DNA of 64,000 nucleotides, from contig CALJWL010000005.1 in assembly GCA_937974565.1 (NCBI GenBank), positions 1-64,000 on the forward strand, in the 5' to 3' direction. Of the stretch, positions 37,194 to 47,466 are shown in pieces; position 1 is the stretch's first letter; every line of letters starts with the position of its first letter. The stretch comes from an uncultured Arenicella sp. (GTDB lineage: Bacteria; Pseudomonadota; Gammaproteobacteria; Arenicellales; Arenicellaceae). A program made the position numbers and the translations under genes. Below the pieces are notes generated by a model. The model was given only the letters and a program-made list of their open reading frames with translations. It did no database searches and was not told the origin of the DNA.

Positions 37194-39008
37194 TTAGCCA
37201 TCTAGGTAAGTGCGCCATGAGCCTAAGTGAGTAATTTCTTGGGCGTCTTTTGTGGCACATGGTTCTGATATAAAGCCCACCACCCACTCACCATCAATGG
37301 TTTCAATTTTACCCAGCCCTAAAGGTGCTGGAATTCCACTCAAAAAGCTCCCAAGATTAGAGGAGGGTATTGACCAAATTTCAATCTCTATATTGGTGCC
37401 ACATTTACTGTCCCGTACTAATGCAGGACGCTCTGGCGGTCCTCCTGCAAGCGCGAATAGACGGTATTGTTTACTGGTTTTTGTTTTGCACAGCCGTTGA
37501 GCGCCGCGTTCTGTCAGTTGCCAGTTAAGTGGCATGCCAGACAAATGAGCACCGCAAACAGCAACATCTATTGTGTCTTTTGTATCGACATTATTGACCT
37601 TAGGCAAGTTTACCGGCTTTATTGCTGTGCCACTGGGCGCAGCCAATATCGTTTGCCAGTAATGCGCGTAGCTAAGTAACTTACGGTCTTGCATTGCCGG
37701 GGCGCAAAGCGTAAAACCAAACGGCAGGCCGTTAGTTAACATGCCGCTCGGTATAGCAATGCCGCACAGATCTAATAAGTTCATGTAGTTAGTGTAGTAG
37801 CCCATATTTGAATTCAATTCGATCGGGTTATCCAACACGGCCAGAATCGAGTAATGCGTTGGTGCCGTTGGTGTTAAAAGACAATCAACTTCTTGAAATA
37901 ATTGCTCGGCTAAGCGTCTATACGATTGCATTTTGTATTCGTAGTTGAATGCTTCGACCGCTGTTTTTCCCTCAGCTTGCAGGATGATTTCACGTACTAC
38001 CGAATGCATTGCCATTGGGTCTTTCTGGATTATACCTTCGACCGCAGCGTAGCGCTCAGCGACCCATGGGCCAGCATACAGTAGCTTTGCAGCATCCAGT
38101 AACGGGGTAATATCAATCGTTTTTAAGGTTGCGCCTAACTCCTTCCAGCGCTTTACGCTGTGATTAAAATTTTGTGCGGCTTCTAGATCGCCGAAAAACT
38201 CTAGATTTTTTGAGTCTGGTATGCCGATGATGGGCATATCATTGGAGGTGCCGAAATAGCGGGGGCCATTTACATAAGGCGACTGCCGAGAATAGGCATC
38301 TTGAGGGTCTAAGTTGCTAACAATACTAAGTATGCTATTGGCGTCGTAAGCACTTAGTGCCAAAATGCTTGGACAATCTAAGGTTCTACACGCCGGCACT
38401 ACTCCGCTCATGCTGAGCAAGCCTCTACTGGGTTTATGACCATAAAGATTATTTAACATGGCCGGCACGCGGCCTGAACCGGCGGTGTCGGTACCAAGAG
38501 AAAAACTGCATAAGCCTAGAGCAACTGCGACGGCGGACCCAGAACTTGAGCCACCTGAAATCATTTTAGGATCGAAAGCATTGCCACAAGGCCCCCAAGG
38601 TTCTGGTGAGCGAGTGCCGACCAGTCCAGTGGCAAACTGATCCATATTAGTTTTACCGACTGGAATCGCACCTGCATCGATAAGTTGCTGTACAACATAA
38701 GCATGCTTCTTTGGTACGTAGCTGAACTCAGGACAGGCGGCGGTGGTTGCAACACCCGCCAGATCTATATTGTCTTTGATCGCGAACGGAATGCCATAGA
38801 GTGGTAGGTCATTGATGTTCTTTGAGTTGAGACGCTCGATATAGGGTATTATTTGCTCTTTGCTTAGTGGCGTTATCCAAATGTTTCTGTCTGTGAATTT
38901 TTCACGCCGCTGGATAATGTGTTCGACGACTTTTTCTGGCGATAGCGAATTATTACGGTAAGCTTGGAGCAAATTTGGAATGTCGAGTGAAATAGGGTGA
39001 TCAAGCAT
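37194..39008 (-). CDS. atzF: Allophanate hydrolase
   Basis: A 604-residue amidase-signature enzyme that splits allophanate into two ammonia and two CO2. The catalytic triad is visible: Lys78 (AIKDNIDLAG), cis-Ser near 154 (SGGSSSGSA) and nucleophile Ser near 178 (GTDTAGSGRVP). The C-terminal 130 residues are the extra domain found in AtzF and in the fused urea amidolyases. It is the last gene of the guanidine operon, 21 bp after the carboxylase, and completes the pathway. Confidence 0.95.
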   Translation of the reverse strand: MLDHPISLDIPNLLQAYRNNSLSPEKVVEHIIQRREKFTDRNIWITPLSKEQIIPYIERLNSKNINDLPLYGIPFAIKDNIDLAGVATTAACPEFSYVPKKHAYVVQQLIDAGAIPVGKTNMDQFATGLVGTRSPEPWGPCGNAFDPKMISGGSSSGSAVAVALGLCSFSLGTDTAGSGRVPAMLNNLYGHKPSRGLLSMSGVVPACRTLDCPSILALSAYDANSILSIVSNLDPQDAYSRQSPYVNGPRYFGTSNDMPIIGIPDSKNLEFFGDLEAAQNFNHSVKRWKELGATLKTIDITPLLDAAKLLYAGPWVAERYAAVEGIIQKDPMAMHSVVREIILQAEGKTAVEAFNYEYKMQSYRRLAEQLFQEVDCLLTPTAPTHYSILAVLDNPIELNSNMGYYTNYMNLLDLCGIAIPSGMLTNGLPFGFTLCAPAMQDRKLLSYAHYWQTILAAPSGTAIKPVNLPKVNNVDTKDTIDVAVCGAHLSGMPLNWQLTERGAQRLCKTKTSKQYRLFALAGGPPERPALVRDSKCGTNIEIEIWSIPSSNLGSFLSGIPAPLGLGKIETIDGEWVVGFISEPCATKDAQEITHLGSWRTYLDG

Positions 39009-39029
39009 AGTGATTAAGTGGTATTACGG

Positions 39030-42000
39030 TTAGTTGGGGTCAATGATGGCCAATGGTAGGCCTGATGTGGCTTGTGAGCCTACGTCTCGAAGTTGTTTGT
39101 GCAGCACTCCATTGCAAGGCGCGAGTACGTCGATCTCCATTTTCATTGACTCGAGTATAAGTAGAGACTCACCTTCGCTGACTGAGTCGCCTACCTGTTT
39201 ATTTAATTGCCAGACGTTTCCTGTAACAGGGCTATCGACGCTGATCATACCTTCTGGGATCGTTTGGGAATCGGTTTCTTCCGATACGGTAGTTTCTTCG
39301 AAATGGAATTGACCGCTTTCTTTCCAATCGGCGAGTTCTTGCTCGAAAGCCTGTTCACGTTGTTTCGTAAACGTCGATATTTGAGCTGCTTGGTTAATCA
39401 GAGATTGTCGATATTGAGTTAAATTAAACTCAGTTTCCTCGATTTTTAGAGGGTAATGTCCTAGGGGAAAGTCACGACGAATATCCAATAATTCCGCTTC
39501 AGAGACAGGGTGAAACTTGATCTGATCAAAGAACCGTAACAGCCATGGTTGTGAGAACTCTGGAGTTTTACGGTAGCGATTCCACATTTGTAAGGTTCGA
39601 CCCACGAACTGATAACCTCCTGGGCCTTCCATTCCGTATATACATAGGTACGACCCCCCAATGCCGACCGAATTTTCGGCAGTCCATGTGCGTGCAGGAT
39701 TGTATTTTGTTGTTACCAGTCGATGACGTGGGTCAACGGGGGTGGCCACTGGTGCGCCTAAGTACACATCGCCCAGCCCCATGACTAAATAGTTTGCATC
39801 AAACACAATACGTTTCACATCGTCAATTGACTCTAGACCGTTAATTCGGCGAATAAATTCAATATTAGAAGGGTGCCATGGGGCATTTTGGCGGACAGAT
39901 TGATGATATTTTTCAACCGCGATCCTACATTGTGTGTCGTCCCATGACAGTGGCAAATGAACCACCCTTGATGGCACGCTATGGGTGGTGTCATGAGCCA
40001 CTTCATTGGCGGCTTCAAGTACATGATCAACCAACTCTGAGAAGCTTAATCGCAGGCAATCATAATGGACTTGCAGACTGCGAATGCCTGGTGTTAATTC
40101 CAATAAACCTAAGTCTTGTTGCTGCTGTTTGTGTTCAAGCTTTTGCATTAATCTATGCACTTGAAAGCGAAGCTCAATGTCCAATACTGGCTCGCCGTAT
40201 TCGATTAGCAGATTAGCATCACCGCTTTGACTCAATTTTAATGGTGTTTCAACAATGGATGTCTTGATTGAGGTTTCTTGGTAATTTCTGGGCGTTACTT
40301 GTGGCCGAATGGTTTGATTTTCGGTCTCTATTGAAGGCGATAATTCGTCTATTTCTTTATGCTGTTTGGCTAAAACATCGACCGCAAAGTCAGCTTCAAC
40401 GGCAACAAACTTAAGACAATCACCGGCCGCCAGCTGGCCAACTTTCCATAAATCGGCGCTGATCACCGTTGCTGGGCAGACAAACCCGCCCAACGATGGT
40501 CCGTCTGGACCCAGAATGACGGGCATATCTCCCGTGAAATCGATCGCCCCAATAGCGTAAGCATTATCGTGGATGTTGGAAGGATGCATTCCAGCCTCAC
40601 CACCATCCTTGCGGGCCCATTCAGGCTTAGGCCCCATGAGCCTCACTCCAGTGCGACTAGAGTTATAATGAACTTCCCAATCGGCCTGAAAGAATTGATC
40701 AATATAGTCTTTAGTAAAGTAATCAGGTGCGGTTTGTGGTCCTGCAATGACACGGATTTCCCAAATTGAACCGCTAGCCTGGCCCAACAATGGCCAGTCG
40801 ATTTTAGCTTCGCTTGAGGGGGAATTCTGCTGCGTGTTATTACTGATATGCAGAACATCGCCAGTACGCAATGCCCGACCGCAATGCCCGCCAAATTGGC
40901 CGAGAGTGAAGGTTGATTTGGAACCCAGGTAATCTGGGCATTGTAAACCGCCAGCAAAGAGAAGGTAACTGCGCATACCTCCAGATCGAACTTTGCCAAT
41001 TTTTAAGGTTTGCCCGGCTTTAACCTCAATAATTGACCACATTTCAATGGCGTGTCCGTCGAGAGTTGCATCTATTCCAGCCCCGGTTAACGCAATTTTA
41101 CTAGAACAAGTAAAAGTTAGATGAGGTCCGTTCATCGTAATTTCCAAACCCGCTGCACCTTCAGTATTTCCGAGTAAGCGATTGCCGATTCGGAAACTTC
41201 GATCATCAAAAGGGCCTGATGGTGGAACACCAATATCCCAATAACCGATTCGGCCAGGGTAATCCTGAATGGTCGTCATTGTGCCGGGCGAAAGGACTTC
41301 AATTGATTTCGTTTGGTGTTTGAAATCTACAAGCGTATTAGTTAAACACCTCCCTTGCGCAAGTGGAGCATGCTCGAGCAGCTGTGTTACATAATTGAGG
41401 TTAGTTTCGATACCATAAATTTTACTGCGTTGTAGGGCATCGCTAAGCGTGTTTAGAGCCTGAAGTCTATTGGGTGCGTAAGAGATTATCTTGGCAAGCA
41501 TAGGGTCAAAAAAATGCGTTACTTCAATGCCTGCTTCGACCCACGTATCAATTCGCACATTAGGCAAATTACTGGGCAAAGCAACTTCAGTCAACAGGCC
41601 AGACGACGGCCTAAAACCTCTACTTGGATCTTCAGCGTAGACTCTGGCTTGGATTGAGTGTCCACAAGGTTGTAAGCGCTGCTTCAATAAACTTAAATCA
41701 TCTAATGTGCCACTGGCCAGTTCGATCATCCATTGCACGATGTCAACACCGTAAACTTGTTCGGTAACGCCGTGTTCTACTTGCAATCTCGTATTGACTT
41801 CGAGAAAGTAGAAATCTTGGGTATCGGCATCTAAAATAAATTCAACGGTTCCCGCGCTTTGATATTGAATTGATTCGGTCAGCGCGATCGCCACTTCTTG
41901 CAGCTTGGCGCGGACATCATCACTTAAATCTGGTGCCGGTGTTTCTTCAAGCACTTTTTGATTACGTCTTTGTGCGGAACAATCGCGTTCGCCAATTGCG

Positions 42001-42665
42001 ATGGTATTTCCTGTGCCGTCACCAAAAATTTGCACTTCAATGTGTCGTGCTCGTTCAACGAATTTTTCTATAAATAAGTCAGCGTTTGAGAAGTTATTTG
42101 CACTTAGCTTGGCCACTCCGCTCCATGAGTTAACCAGCTCTTGCTCTGTACGGCAGAGTTGCATTCCGATCCCGCCACCGCCGGCAGTACTTTTTAGCAT
42201 TACTGGGTAACCAATATTATTGGCTGCTATGATTGCTTCGGCAGTGTCATTGACAATATTACTGCCAGGAAGCAGTGGTACTTTGCTGGCCTCGGCCAGT
42301 TTTCGAGCTTCGTGCTTTAGACCAAAGGCGGCCATATGTTCAACTCTAGGGCCAAGAAAGGTAATGCTGTTGGCTTCACATAAGGTCACAAACTCAGTAT
42401 TTTCACTCAAAAAACCATAACCGGGGTGTATTGCTTGCGCACCCGCTTCTTTGGCAATTTTAATGATTTTTTCTTGATTAAGATACGTATCAGTGGCACC
42501 ACCATTACCCAATGAAAATGAGTGGTCAGCCTGATGCACATGCAATGATTCACGGTCGGCTTCGGCGTAAACCGTGATTGACTCAAGCCCCAGCTTTTTA
42601 AGTGTACGTATGATACGAACCGCAATTGCGCCTCGGTTGGCGATAAGAACTCGTTGGATAGTCAC
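39030..42665 (-). CDS. Biotin-dependent guanidine carboxylase (urea carboxylase family)
   Basis: A 1211-residue multidomain enzyme. It has biotin carboxylase at about 1-450 (GERDCSAQRRNQKVLEE; EVNTRLQVEHGVTEQ), a KipA-like carboxyltransferase half at about 475-800, a KipI-like half at about 840-1060, and a biotinyl domain at the end with ESMKMEI, biotin lysine about 1175. Homologues are annotated urea carboxylase. Those paired with DUF1989 proteins and a guanidine-I riboswitch carboxylate guanidine instead, and this operon has both. The GTG start at 42665 fits the domain start. Substrate preference is inferred from context; the discriminating active-site residue was not aligned. Confidence 0.9.
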   Translation of the reverse strand: MTIQRVLIANRGAIAVRIIRTLKKLGLESITVYAEADRESLHVHQADHSFSLGNGGATDTYLNQEKIIKIAKEAGAQAIHPGYGFLSENTEFVTLCEANSITFLGPRVEHMAAFGLKHEARKLAEASKVPLLPGSNIVNDTAEAIIAANNIGYPVMLKSTAGGGGIGMQLCRTEQELVNSWSGVAKLSANNFSNADLFIEKFVERARHIEVQIFGDGTGNTIAIGERDCSAQRRNQKVLEETPAPDLSDDVRAKLQEVAIALTESIQYQSAGTVEFILDADTQDFYFLEVNTRLQVEHGVTEQVYGVDIVQWMIELASGTLDDLSLLKQRLQPCGHSIQARVYAEDPSRGFRPSSGLLTEVALPSNLPNVRIDTWVEAGIEVTHFFDPMLAKIISYAPNRLQALNTLSDALQRSKIYGIETNLNYVTQLLEHAPLAQGRCLTNTLVDFKHQTKSIEVLSPGTMTTIQDYPGRIGYWDIGVPPSGPFDDRSFRIGNRLLGNTEGAAGLEITMNGPHLTFTCSSKIALTGAGIDATLDGHAIEMWSIIEVKAGQTLKIGKVRSGGMRSYLLFAGGLQCPDYLGSKSTFTLGQFGGHCGRALRTGDVLHISNNTQQNSPSSEAKIDWPLLGQASGSIWEIRVIAGPQTAPDYFTKDYIDQFFQADWEVHYNSSRTGVRLMGPKPEWARKDGGEAGMHPSNIHDNAYAIGAIDFTGDMPVILGPDGPSLGGFVCPATVISADLWKVGQLAAGDCLKFVAVEADFAVDVLAKQHKEIDELSPSIETENQTIRPQVTPRNYQETSIKTSIVETPLKLSQSGDANLLIEYGEPVLDIELRFQVHRLMQKLEHKQQQQDLGLLELTPGIRSLQVHYDCLRLSFSELVDHVLEAANEVAHDTTHSVPSRVVHLPLSWDDTQCRIAVEKYHQSVRQNAPWHPSNIEFIRRINGLESIDDVKRIVFDANYLVMGLGDVYLGAPVATPVDPRHRLVTTKYNPARTWTAENSVGIGGSYLCIYGMEGPGGYQFVGRTLQMWNRYRKTPEFSQPWLLRFFDQIKFHPVSEAELLDIRRDFPLGHYPLKIEETEFNLTQYRQSLINQAAQISTFTKQREQAFEQELADWKESGQFHFEETTVSEETDSQTIPEGMISVDSPVTGNVWQLNKQVGDSVSEGESLLILESMKMEIDVLAPCNGVLHKQLRDVGSQATSGLPLAIIDPN

Positions 42666-42754
42666 GTTGATGCGGCCTCGCTATTACTATTTTTCGTATC
42701 AATTAATTAGTTTGATTTCGAATTGATTTAAATTGCTTGTAACAATGATGCTCT

Positions 42755-43402
42755 TTAAGAGTCCCAAACGAGCATTTCGATTGGCGTTGGGTTATAACCA
42801 TTGCAGGGGTTGTTGAGTTGTGGGCAATTCGAAACCAACACAATAACGTCCATGAGCGCTTTTAATTCGACGTATTTGCCTGCTCCAGAGATACCGTCTT
42901 CAAAGCTCAATTTGCCGTCAGGCGTAATCGGCACATTCATAAAGAAATTGATATTGTGACTAATATCGCGTTTGGATAAGTTGAAATGTGGTTGCTCCGT
43001 GATCGCTCGCATCCAACTATCACGGCAAGAATGCATGCATTTTTTTTCAAGTGCGTAACGGACGGTGTTTGATTCTGATGAGCAGGCGCCACCTAAAGTA
43101 TCATGCCGACCACAAGTGTCAGCAACGATATCCAACATTGGGTTTTGATGATTCGATAACAAGGTACTACCGCTGCTTAAATAAACGTTGCTTTGTTCTC
43201 GTAATGTATCTGTGGCTGAATAACGTTCACCAGTGTTTGCAAGATTGAAAAACAGGGTATCTGCCGCCTGATTACCTTCGAGATCCAATATCCGCAGTGT
43301 CTGATTTTGCCGAAGCGTGTGAATCCAGTAGTCTCCTGCAAGAACTGTTTCACGAACAATGGCGTTTGATACATCGAGAGTACTATGAGTTACATGAGTC
43401 AT
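42755..43402 (-). CDS. Carboxyguanidine deiminase subunit, DUF1989 (UAAP2 type)
   Basis: A 215-residue DUF1989 protein, annotated in older work as urea-amidolyase-associated protein 2. Metal-ligand-like residues are in [13 protein letters not shown] and [19 protein letters not shown]1989 pairs form a heteromeric deiminase that turns carboxyguanidine into allophanate and ammonia (CgdAB). Its start is 1 bp from the end of the partner gene, indicating coupled translation and a complex. Confidence 0.9.
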   Translation of the reverse strand: MTHVTHSTLDVSNAIVRETVLAGDYWIHTLRQNQTLRILDLEGNQAADTLFFNLANTGERYSATDTLREQSNVYLSSGSTLLSNHQNPMLDIVADTCGRHDTLGGACSSESNTVRYALEKKCMHSCRDSWMRAITEQPHFNLSKRDISHNINFFMNVPITPDGKLSFEDGISGAGKYVELKALMDVIVLVSNCPQLNNPCNGYNPTPIEMLVWDS

Positions 43403-43403
43403 G

Positions 43404-44144
43404 TTAATAACCTCCGGTTAAATGGTATAAGTGGTTATTTTGAAAGCCACGTTGGTTCTCAGGGCAAGCGTTTTGACACAGGTCATCGTCAGCGGGGGGG
43501 GGTGCCTTATGCAGTTCTATATCGATGCCGAGCTTAGGGTAATTGCCGGCTGAATTCATCGGATGAGGGCAAGTTGCTAAGATCACCAAAGCGTCCATTT
43601 CAAAACGAAGGTCAATGTGGTCACCTGCACGGCTATTGTTCGCCACGTATTGCATTTTTCCGTCGGAATCGATGACGACCTTGCTGAACAGGTTTAAGTT
43701 GGCGCTGATGTCGCGATGGCTTAACCCATGCTTAGCAAGCTCCACAGAAAACGCATGCTCAGCACTGATGTTCCAATCGTTTTGCGCCGCTTGGTAACTT
43801 TGATGAGGGTATTGGTTTTGCAATTTTTTCTCACTGAGAAAACCACCCACGGTATCATGCCAACCCACCGTGTCACCCGTGATAGAACATATAATACGCC
43901 CCATGTCAGAGTAGAGGCAGTGGCCCTGTGTGAGCTTAAACGTATGTTGGGCTTTGAGCGTGTCAGGTGCATTGTATCGCTCCAGTTTTTCGTGGGCGTT
44001 ATACATCAACATGCTGACATTGGCGCCGCCTTGTGGGTCAGTCAATCGCAGCATCACTCCACGTCGTACGATCATCGACCAGTGGGCGCCAGCCGCCAAT
44101 TGATCTTTGACCATTACGTTAGAATCAGTATTGATTTCAATCAT
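43404..44144 (-). CDS. Carboxyguanidine deiminase subunit, DUF1989 (UAAP1 type)
   Basis: A 246-residue partner of the preceding entry. It keeps the GWHDTVGGF segment but lacks the two cysteines that flank it in the other subunit, and its C-terminal motif reads [13 protein letters not shown]. The two subunits are therefore clearly not interchangeable. The final tail (about residues 222-246) is extended and polar. It follows the transporter ATPase gene by 33 bp. Confidence 0.88.
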   Translation of the reverse strand: MIEINTDSNVMVKDQLAAGAHWSMIVRRGVMLRLTDPQGGANVSMLMYNAHEKLERYNAPDTLKAQHTFKLTQGHCLYSDMGRIICSITGDTVGWHDTVGGFLSEKKLQNQYPHQSYQAAQNDWNISAEHAFSVELAKHGLSHRDISANLNLFSKVVIDSDGKMQYVANNSRAGDHIDLRFEMDALVILATCPHPMNSAGNYPKLGIDIELHKAPPPADDDLCQNACPENQRGFQNNHLYHLTGGY

Positions 44145-44177
44145 GAGTAGTCTATCTCTTTAAATAGCATGGTTTTC

Positions 44178-45089
44178 CTAAAGTAGGGGCTCAACATCAT
44201 CATCGACATTGACCATACGAAACATATTGGGTTTGGTGTCATCGTTGTCTAGTGGCGGATGAATGAGCTCTTCGAGTCGTTGACGTGTGGCTAAAAATTC
44301 AGGCGATAGCAATTGCTCAGACGACCTTGGTCGAGGCACAGGAACCTCAATGACTTCCTGAATTTCACCAGGGTGAGCTTTTAGAACAAGAATTCGATCG
44401 GCTAATAAGATTGCTTCATCCAAATCGTGGGTGATAAACAAAATAGTGATATCAATATTGCGCCAAATCTCCATTAGATATTCTTGCATCCGTACTCTGG
44501 TTTGCGCATCAAGAGCACCAAATGGCTCGTCCATTAATAGAATTCGAGGTTGCGCTGCCAAGGAGCGTGCGATAGCAACGCGTTGCTTCATTCCCCCCGA
44601 TAACTGATCTGGGTAGGCGTTGGCAAACTTCTCAAGGCCTACCAAGTCGACCCACTGCATCGCCTCGGATTCTGCCGTGGCGCGTGTTTTTCCTTGGCAG
44701 CTAAGGCCAAACATAACGTTTTTTTTGACCGTTAACCACGGAAACAAAGTATAGCCTTGAAACACCATTCCTCGATCAGGGCCAGGGCCAGATACGGCTT
44801 TACCATCGAGCAGAACCTCGCCATGTGTCTGTGTCTCTAACCCCGCCAAAATACGGATCAATGTTGACTTGCCACAACCCGACGGGCCAATGACCGTTAC
44901 GAATTCTCTTCGGTGGGTTTTAAAGCTCACGTCATTTAAAGCAGTGACTGGCCCTTTAGTGCTGTCGAACGTTTTGCTGAGTTGCTTTACTTCAAGCACG
45001 ACCTCACGTTCTTTGATCGCGGCAAGCGTTTTTGTGACGGACTCACCCTTTTCTAAATAGCTGGGTAATTCTAGGTTTTTGGTGTTCAT
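44178..45089 (-). CDS. ABC transporter ATPase, NitT/TauT family
   Basis: A 303-residue ATPase. Walker A is GPSGCGKST, signature LSGGMKQR, Walker [13 protein letters not shown], switch [13 protein letters not shown]. An N-terminal extension of about 30 residues and a C-terminal tail of about 50 are longer than in SsuB or TauB. It starts 3 bp after the permease stop. It would energise uptake of the operon's substrate, presumably guanidine. Confidence 0.93.
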   Translation of the reverse strand: MNTKNLELPSYLEKGESVTKTLAAIKEREVVLEVKQLSKTFDSTKGPVTALNDVSFKTHRREFVTVIGPSGCGKSTLIRILAGLETQTHGEVLLDGKAVSGPGPDRGMVFQGYTLFPWLTVKKNVMFGLSCQGKTRATAESEAMQWVDLVGLEKFANAYPDQLSGGMKQRVAIARSLAAQPRILLMDEPFGALDAQTRVRMQEYLMEIWRNIDITILFITHDLDEAILLADRILVLKAHPGEIQEVIEVPVPRPRSSEQLLSPEFLATRQRLEELIHPPLDNDDTKPNMFRMVNVDDDVEPLL

Positions 45090-45092
45090 GCT

Positions 45093-46067
45093 TTAGCCTC
45101 CTTTGGTTGTGGTTTTATCCCAAGGGAAAAGTTTTCTGCCGAGCTTAGAAAGCACAATATCGGAGAACAAGCCAATGATCCCTATCATTAAAATCGCCGC
45201 GAACACATTGTCGAAATTTTTATAACGTGCCTGTTGGGTAATAAACCAAGTAATGCCCGAACTCGTGCCTATCAGCTCAGCAACGATGAGATAAGTCCAA
45301 GCCCAACCCAGCAGTATTCGTAGGTCACGATATAAATCTGGAAGAATGCCTGGAACCACGACTTTAAATAATAGTTGTAATCGTTTTGCACCCAATGTCA
45401 ATGAGGCCTCGATTAACGAAAGGTCAAGCTTTCGAGTGGTGTTGGCAACAATAAGAACTTGTTGAAAAAACGTGCCTATGAAAATGATGGCAATTTTAGG
45501 TGCATCATGGATGCCCAAAATAGCCACTGCAAGAGCACCAAAAGCGGGAGCTGGCAGGTAGCGAAAGAACTCTATAAACGGCTCATGAAACTTAGAGAAA
45601 GTAGCGTATGTACCACACAGAATTCCTAATGGCACTGCTACTATCGATGAAAGAAAAAATCCCCAGAAGATGACCGTAATGCTATGCCATAAACTTTCGT
45701 GTAGCCATTGCTCACTTCGCCTTTTAGGTTCAGTGGTAAATGACGTGTAAAAAGCGATGGCTACTTCGTGTGGGGCGGGTAAGTAAACAGGGTTGACTCG
45801 AACGCCTTGTGGAATCTTAACTGACGCCTTGCGTGCCTTTTCGACTTCGGCATCAAAGCGGTCGCGTTTAACCTGAATGCCGGTTTTAAAGTAGCTGACG
45901 CTTCCAGGTTCTGTTATTTGTATGTTTGGATGCCAGATAAACGGCGTATAGCTGACAATACACCAAATGAGTACTGGAACTAGGAATGACAGTATCGTTA
46001 GCCACCTTGATCGAACAGTGTTAAGTGACGTGCGTGGTACAAACCAGTTTGAAGTAGAGAAAGTCAT
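45093..46067 (-). CDS. ABC transporter permease, NitT/TauT family
   Basis: A 324-residue permease. One helix near residues 22-42 is followed by a periplasmic insert of about 70 residues, then the five-helix BPD core with the EAA-like loop IEASLTLGAKRLQLLFKVVVPG. The N-terminal insert is typical of permeases found in urea or guanidine carboxylase operons. A stem-loop terminator separates it from the binding-protein gene. Confidence 0.93.
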   Translation of the reverse strand: MTFSTSNWFVPRTSLNTVRSRWLTILSFLVPVLIWCIVSYTPFIWHPNIQITEPGSVSYFKTGIQVKRDRFDAEVEKARKASVKIPQGVRVNPVYLPAPHEVAIAFYTSFTTEPKRRSEQWLHESLWHSITVIFWGFFLSSIVAVPLGILCGTYATFSKFHEPFIEFFRYLPAPAFGALAVAILGIHDAPKIAIIFIGTFFQQVLIVANTTRKLDLSLIEASLTLGAKRLQLLFKVVVPGILPDLYRDLRILLGWAWTYLIVAELIGTSSGITWFITQQARYKNFDNVFAAILMIGIIGLFSDIVLSKLGRKLFPWDKTTTKGG

Positions 46068-46104
46068 AGATCCTAATAGCGTTTTTGGCAGCTTGCGAAG
46101 TGAG

Positions 46105-46153
46105 ATATAAAAACCGCCAAAAGAGGGAGAACTAACGTTCCCCCTCTTTTGGG
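46105..46153 (-). terminator. Intra-operon terminator after the binding-protein gene
   Basis: Arms CCAAAAGAGGG and CCCTCTTTTGG form an 11-bp stem, with an inner GAAC/GTTC pair extending it. On the minus strand it is followed by CGG and TTTTT. It lies between the stop of the binding protein and the start of the permease. Such partial terminators let the binding protein be made in excess over membrane parts. Confidence 0.75.
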
Positions 46154-46158
46154 ATTCC

Positions 46159-47154
46159 TTACTTGCTTAAGGTCATTGATCCGTCAATATAACTGTCAAT
46201 ATCTTGACTTTCTTTGTACACACCGTATTTGAGATTAAACTCATCTGCAATTTTTGTGGAACCATACAGCGACTTAAAACCGTCCGATTTTTTGAAAAAA
46301 GCTTTTGCTTCTGCAAGGCTTAAAATTTTGGTGCCTTGTAAAATCGGTTTATATTCTTCGGCAGTAACACCGACACGCGACGCCATAATTGATATGGCCT
46401 CCTCGCGTGTTTTTGGATCCAAGATGTAGTCAACAGTTTTATACCAAACGTCAATGACCTTTGACCAATCATCTGGACGCGATGCCAAACTGCTTGGTGA
46501 TACCGCAAGGACATCGTAAATAAGTCCGGGTTCATCAGCAGACGTGTAGAGAGCTTTAGAGCCAGCCACTTGAGTTAACGCTTGCCCAGAATTTGGCTGC
46601 CATGCAACAATCGCCGATACATCACCGGACGCGAGTACTTGTGGGGTTTCATTGGTGGGTACATTAACCAGTTCAACGTCATCTTCGGTTAGTCCCGCTT
46701 TTTCAAGTGCATTCAGTAAGAGTAAATGGCTGACAAAGCCAATTTCCACGCCAACTTTCTTGCCTTTCAAATCGGCTATTGAATCAATTCCAGGTGCCCC
46801 AACAACAATGTCATTACCATTGCTATAGTCGTTGAGCAAAATCATCACTCCTTTCGCGCCAGTAGCGCCCGTTACCAGAGTGTCGCCATTTGTCATGGGG
46901 ACTGCGTCCAATTGGCCGGCGGCAAACGCATCCATTGATGCAACATAATCAAACCATTCAAAAGTGACACTCACTCCAGCTTCTTTAAAAAACTCTTTTT
47001 CAAGAGCAACTTCCCAGGCAACCCAACCTGGCCAATCGCTGTAGCCAATTTTAAGCGGCTCAGCGTTTGCGGTTGATGACAGTAACGCAGTAGAAAACAC
47101 CACTCCGATTATTGAGGTAAAAAGCAGTGTGCGAATTTTTTTAAAAATAGTCAT
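46159..47154 (-). CDS. Periplasmic substrate-binding protein, NitT/TauT family
   Basis: A 331-residue protein with a signal peptide (about 1-32, ending TANA). The mature part starts [20 protein letters not shown] and continues with the binding-protein segments [18 protein letters not shown] and [21 protein letters not shown] start it at ATG 47154, preceded by TTGGAG; an open frame runs 19 codons upstream into the leader. First gene after the riboswitch, so it should capture guanidine or a related compound. Confidence 0.93.
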   Translation of the reverse strand: MTIFKKIRTLLFTSIIGVVFSTALLSSTANAEPLKIGYSDWPGWVAWEVALEKEFFKEAGVSVTFEWFDYVASMDAFAAGQLDAVPMTNGDTLVTGATGAKGVMILLNDYSNGNDIVVGAPGIDSIADLKGKKVGVEIGFVSHLLLLNALEKAGLTEDDVELVNVPTNETPQVLASGDVSAIVAWQPNSGQALTQVAGSKALYTSADEPGLIYDVLAVSPSSLASRPDDWSKVIDVWYKTVDYILDPKTREEAISIMASRVGVTAEEYKPILQGTKILSLAEAKAFFKKSDGFKSLYGSTKIADEFNLKYGVYKESQDIDSYIDGSMTLSK

Positions 47155-47226
47155 AGCAAGCTCCAAGTTGATTACATTCGGTTTACAAAGAAACCACTGG
47201 CGAGAAAACACAAGGCATTAAGCGAT

Positions 47227-47376
47227 GTCTCTCCCGGGCTTTTTTCCCGCCGTGTAACCTTGCTTTATGCCTTACTTGAATGTGCGTATCGCTGCATCAT
47301 TCCCGCTTGCTCAAGGTCGATTGCTCTCGGACCAGTCACTGCCATAAACGTTGCATGGCAGCCGGAACCCTAGCGA
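47227..47376 (-). promoter_or_regulatory. Guanidine-I (ykkC) riboswitch
   Basis: The leader of the operon contains the conserved ykkC blocks in order on the minus strand: CTAGGGTTCCGG, then a stem CTGCCAT/ATGGCAG, then CTGGTCCGAGAG, and near the 3' end ACACGGCGGG, an A-rich loop and GCCCGGGAGA. These are the strongest landmarks of the guanidine-I class, which turns genes on when guanidine binds. The segment just after it (AATGCCTT at 47212-47219) can pair with 47267-47273 inside the aptamer and may be part of the switching structure. No T-run follows, so control could be translational. Confidence 0.9.
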
Positions 47377-47417
47377 TCTATTGATAAATTGTCTGTCGAG
47401 ACTTCTGTTTAATTAAA

Positions 47418-47435
47418 AGGTGCATCGTTGCACCT
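47418..47435 (-). other. Short hairpin in the guanidine leader
   Basis: A 7-bp stem (AGGTGCA with TGCACCT) and a 4-base loop, followed on the minus strand by TTTT. It lies between the predicted start of transcription and the riboswitch. It may be a 5' stabilising hairpin or a protein-binding palindrome; GGTGCA is also the half site of NtrC, but here in the wrong orientation. Confidence 0.4.
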
Positions 47436-47466
47436 AGCCGTGTATTTTCTCGATCGTTTTAAATAA

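Noticed and set aside
39030-42665. Reading the carboxylase as a plain urea amidolyase system
   Set aside because: The DUF1989 pair and the guanidine-I riboswitch point to guanidine; urea systems of this type lack both as a set.
47155-47211. Upstream start for the binding-protein gene at 47211
   Set aside because: The extra 19 residues lie in the riboswitch leader; the ATG at 47154 has a ribosome site and begins a signal peptide.
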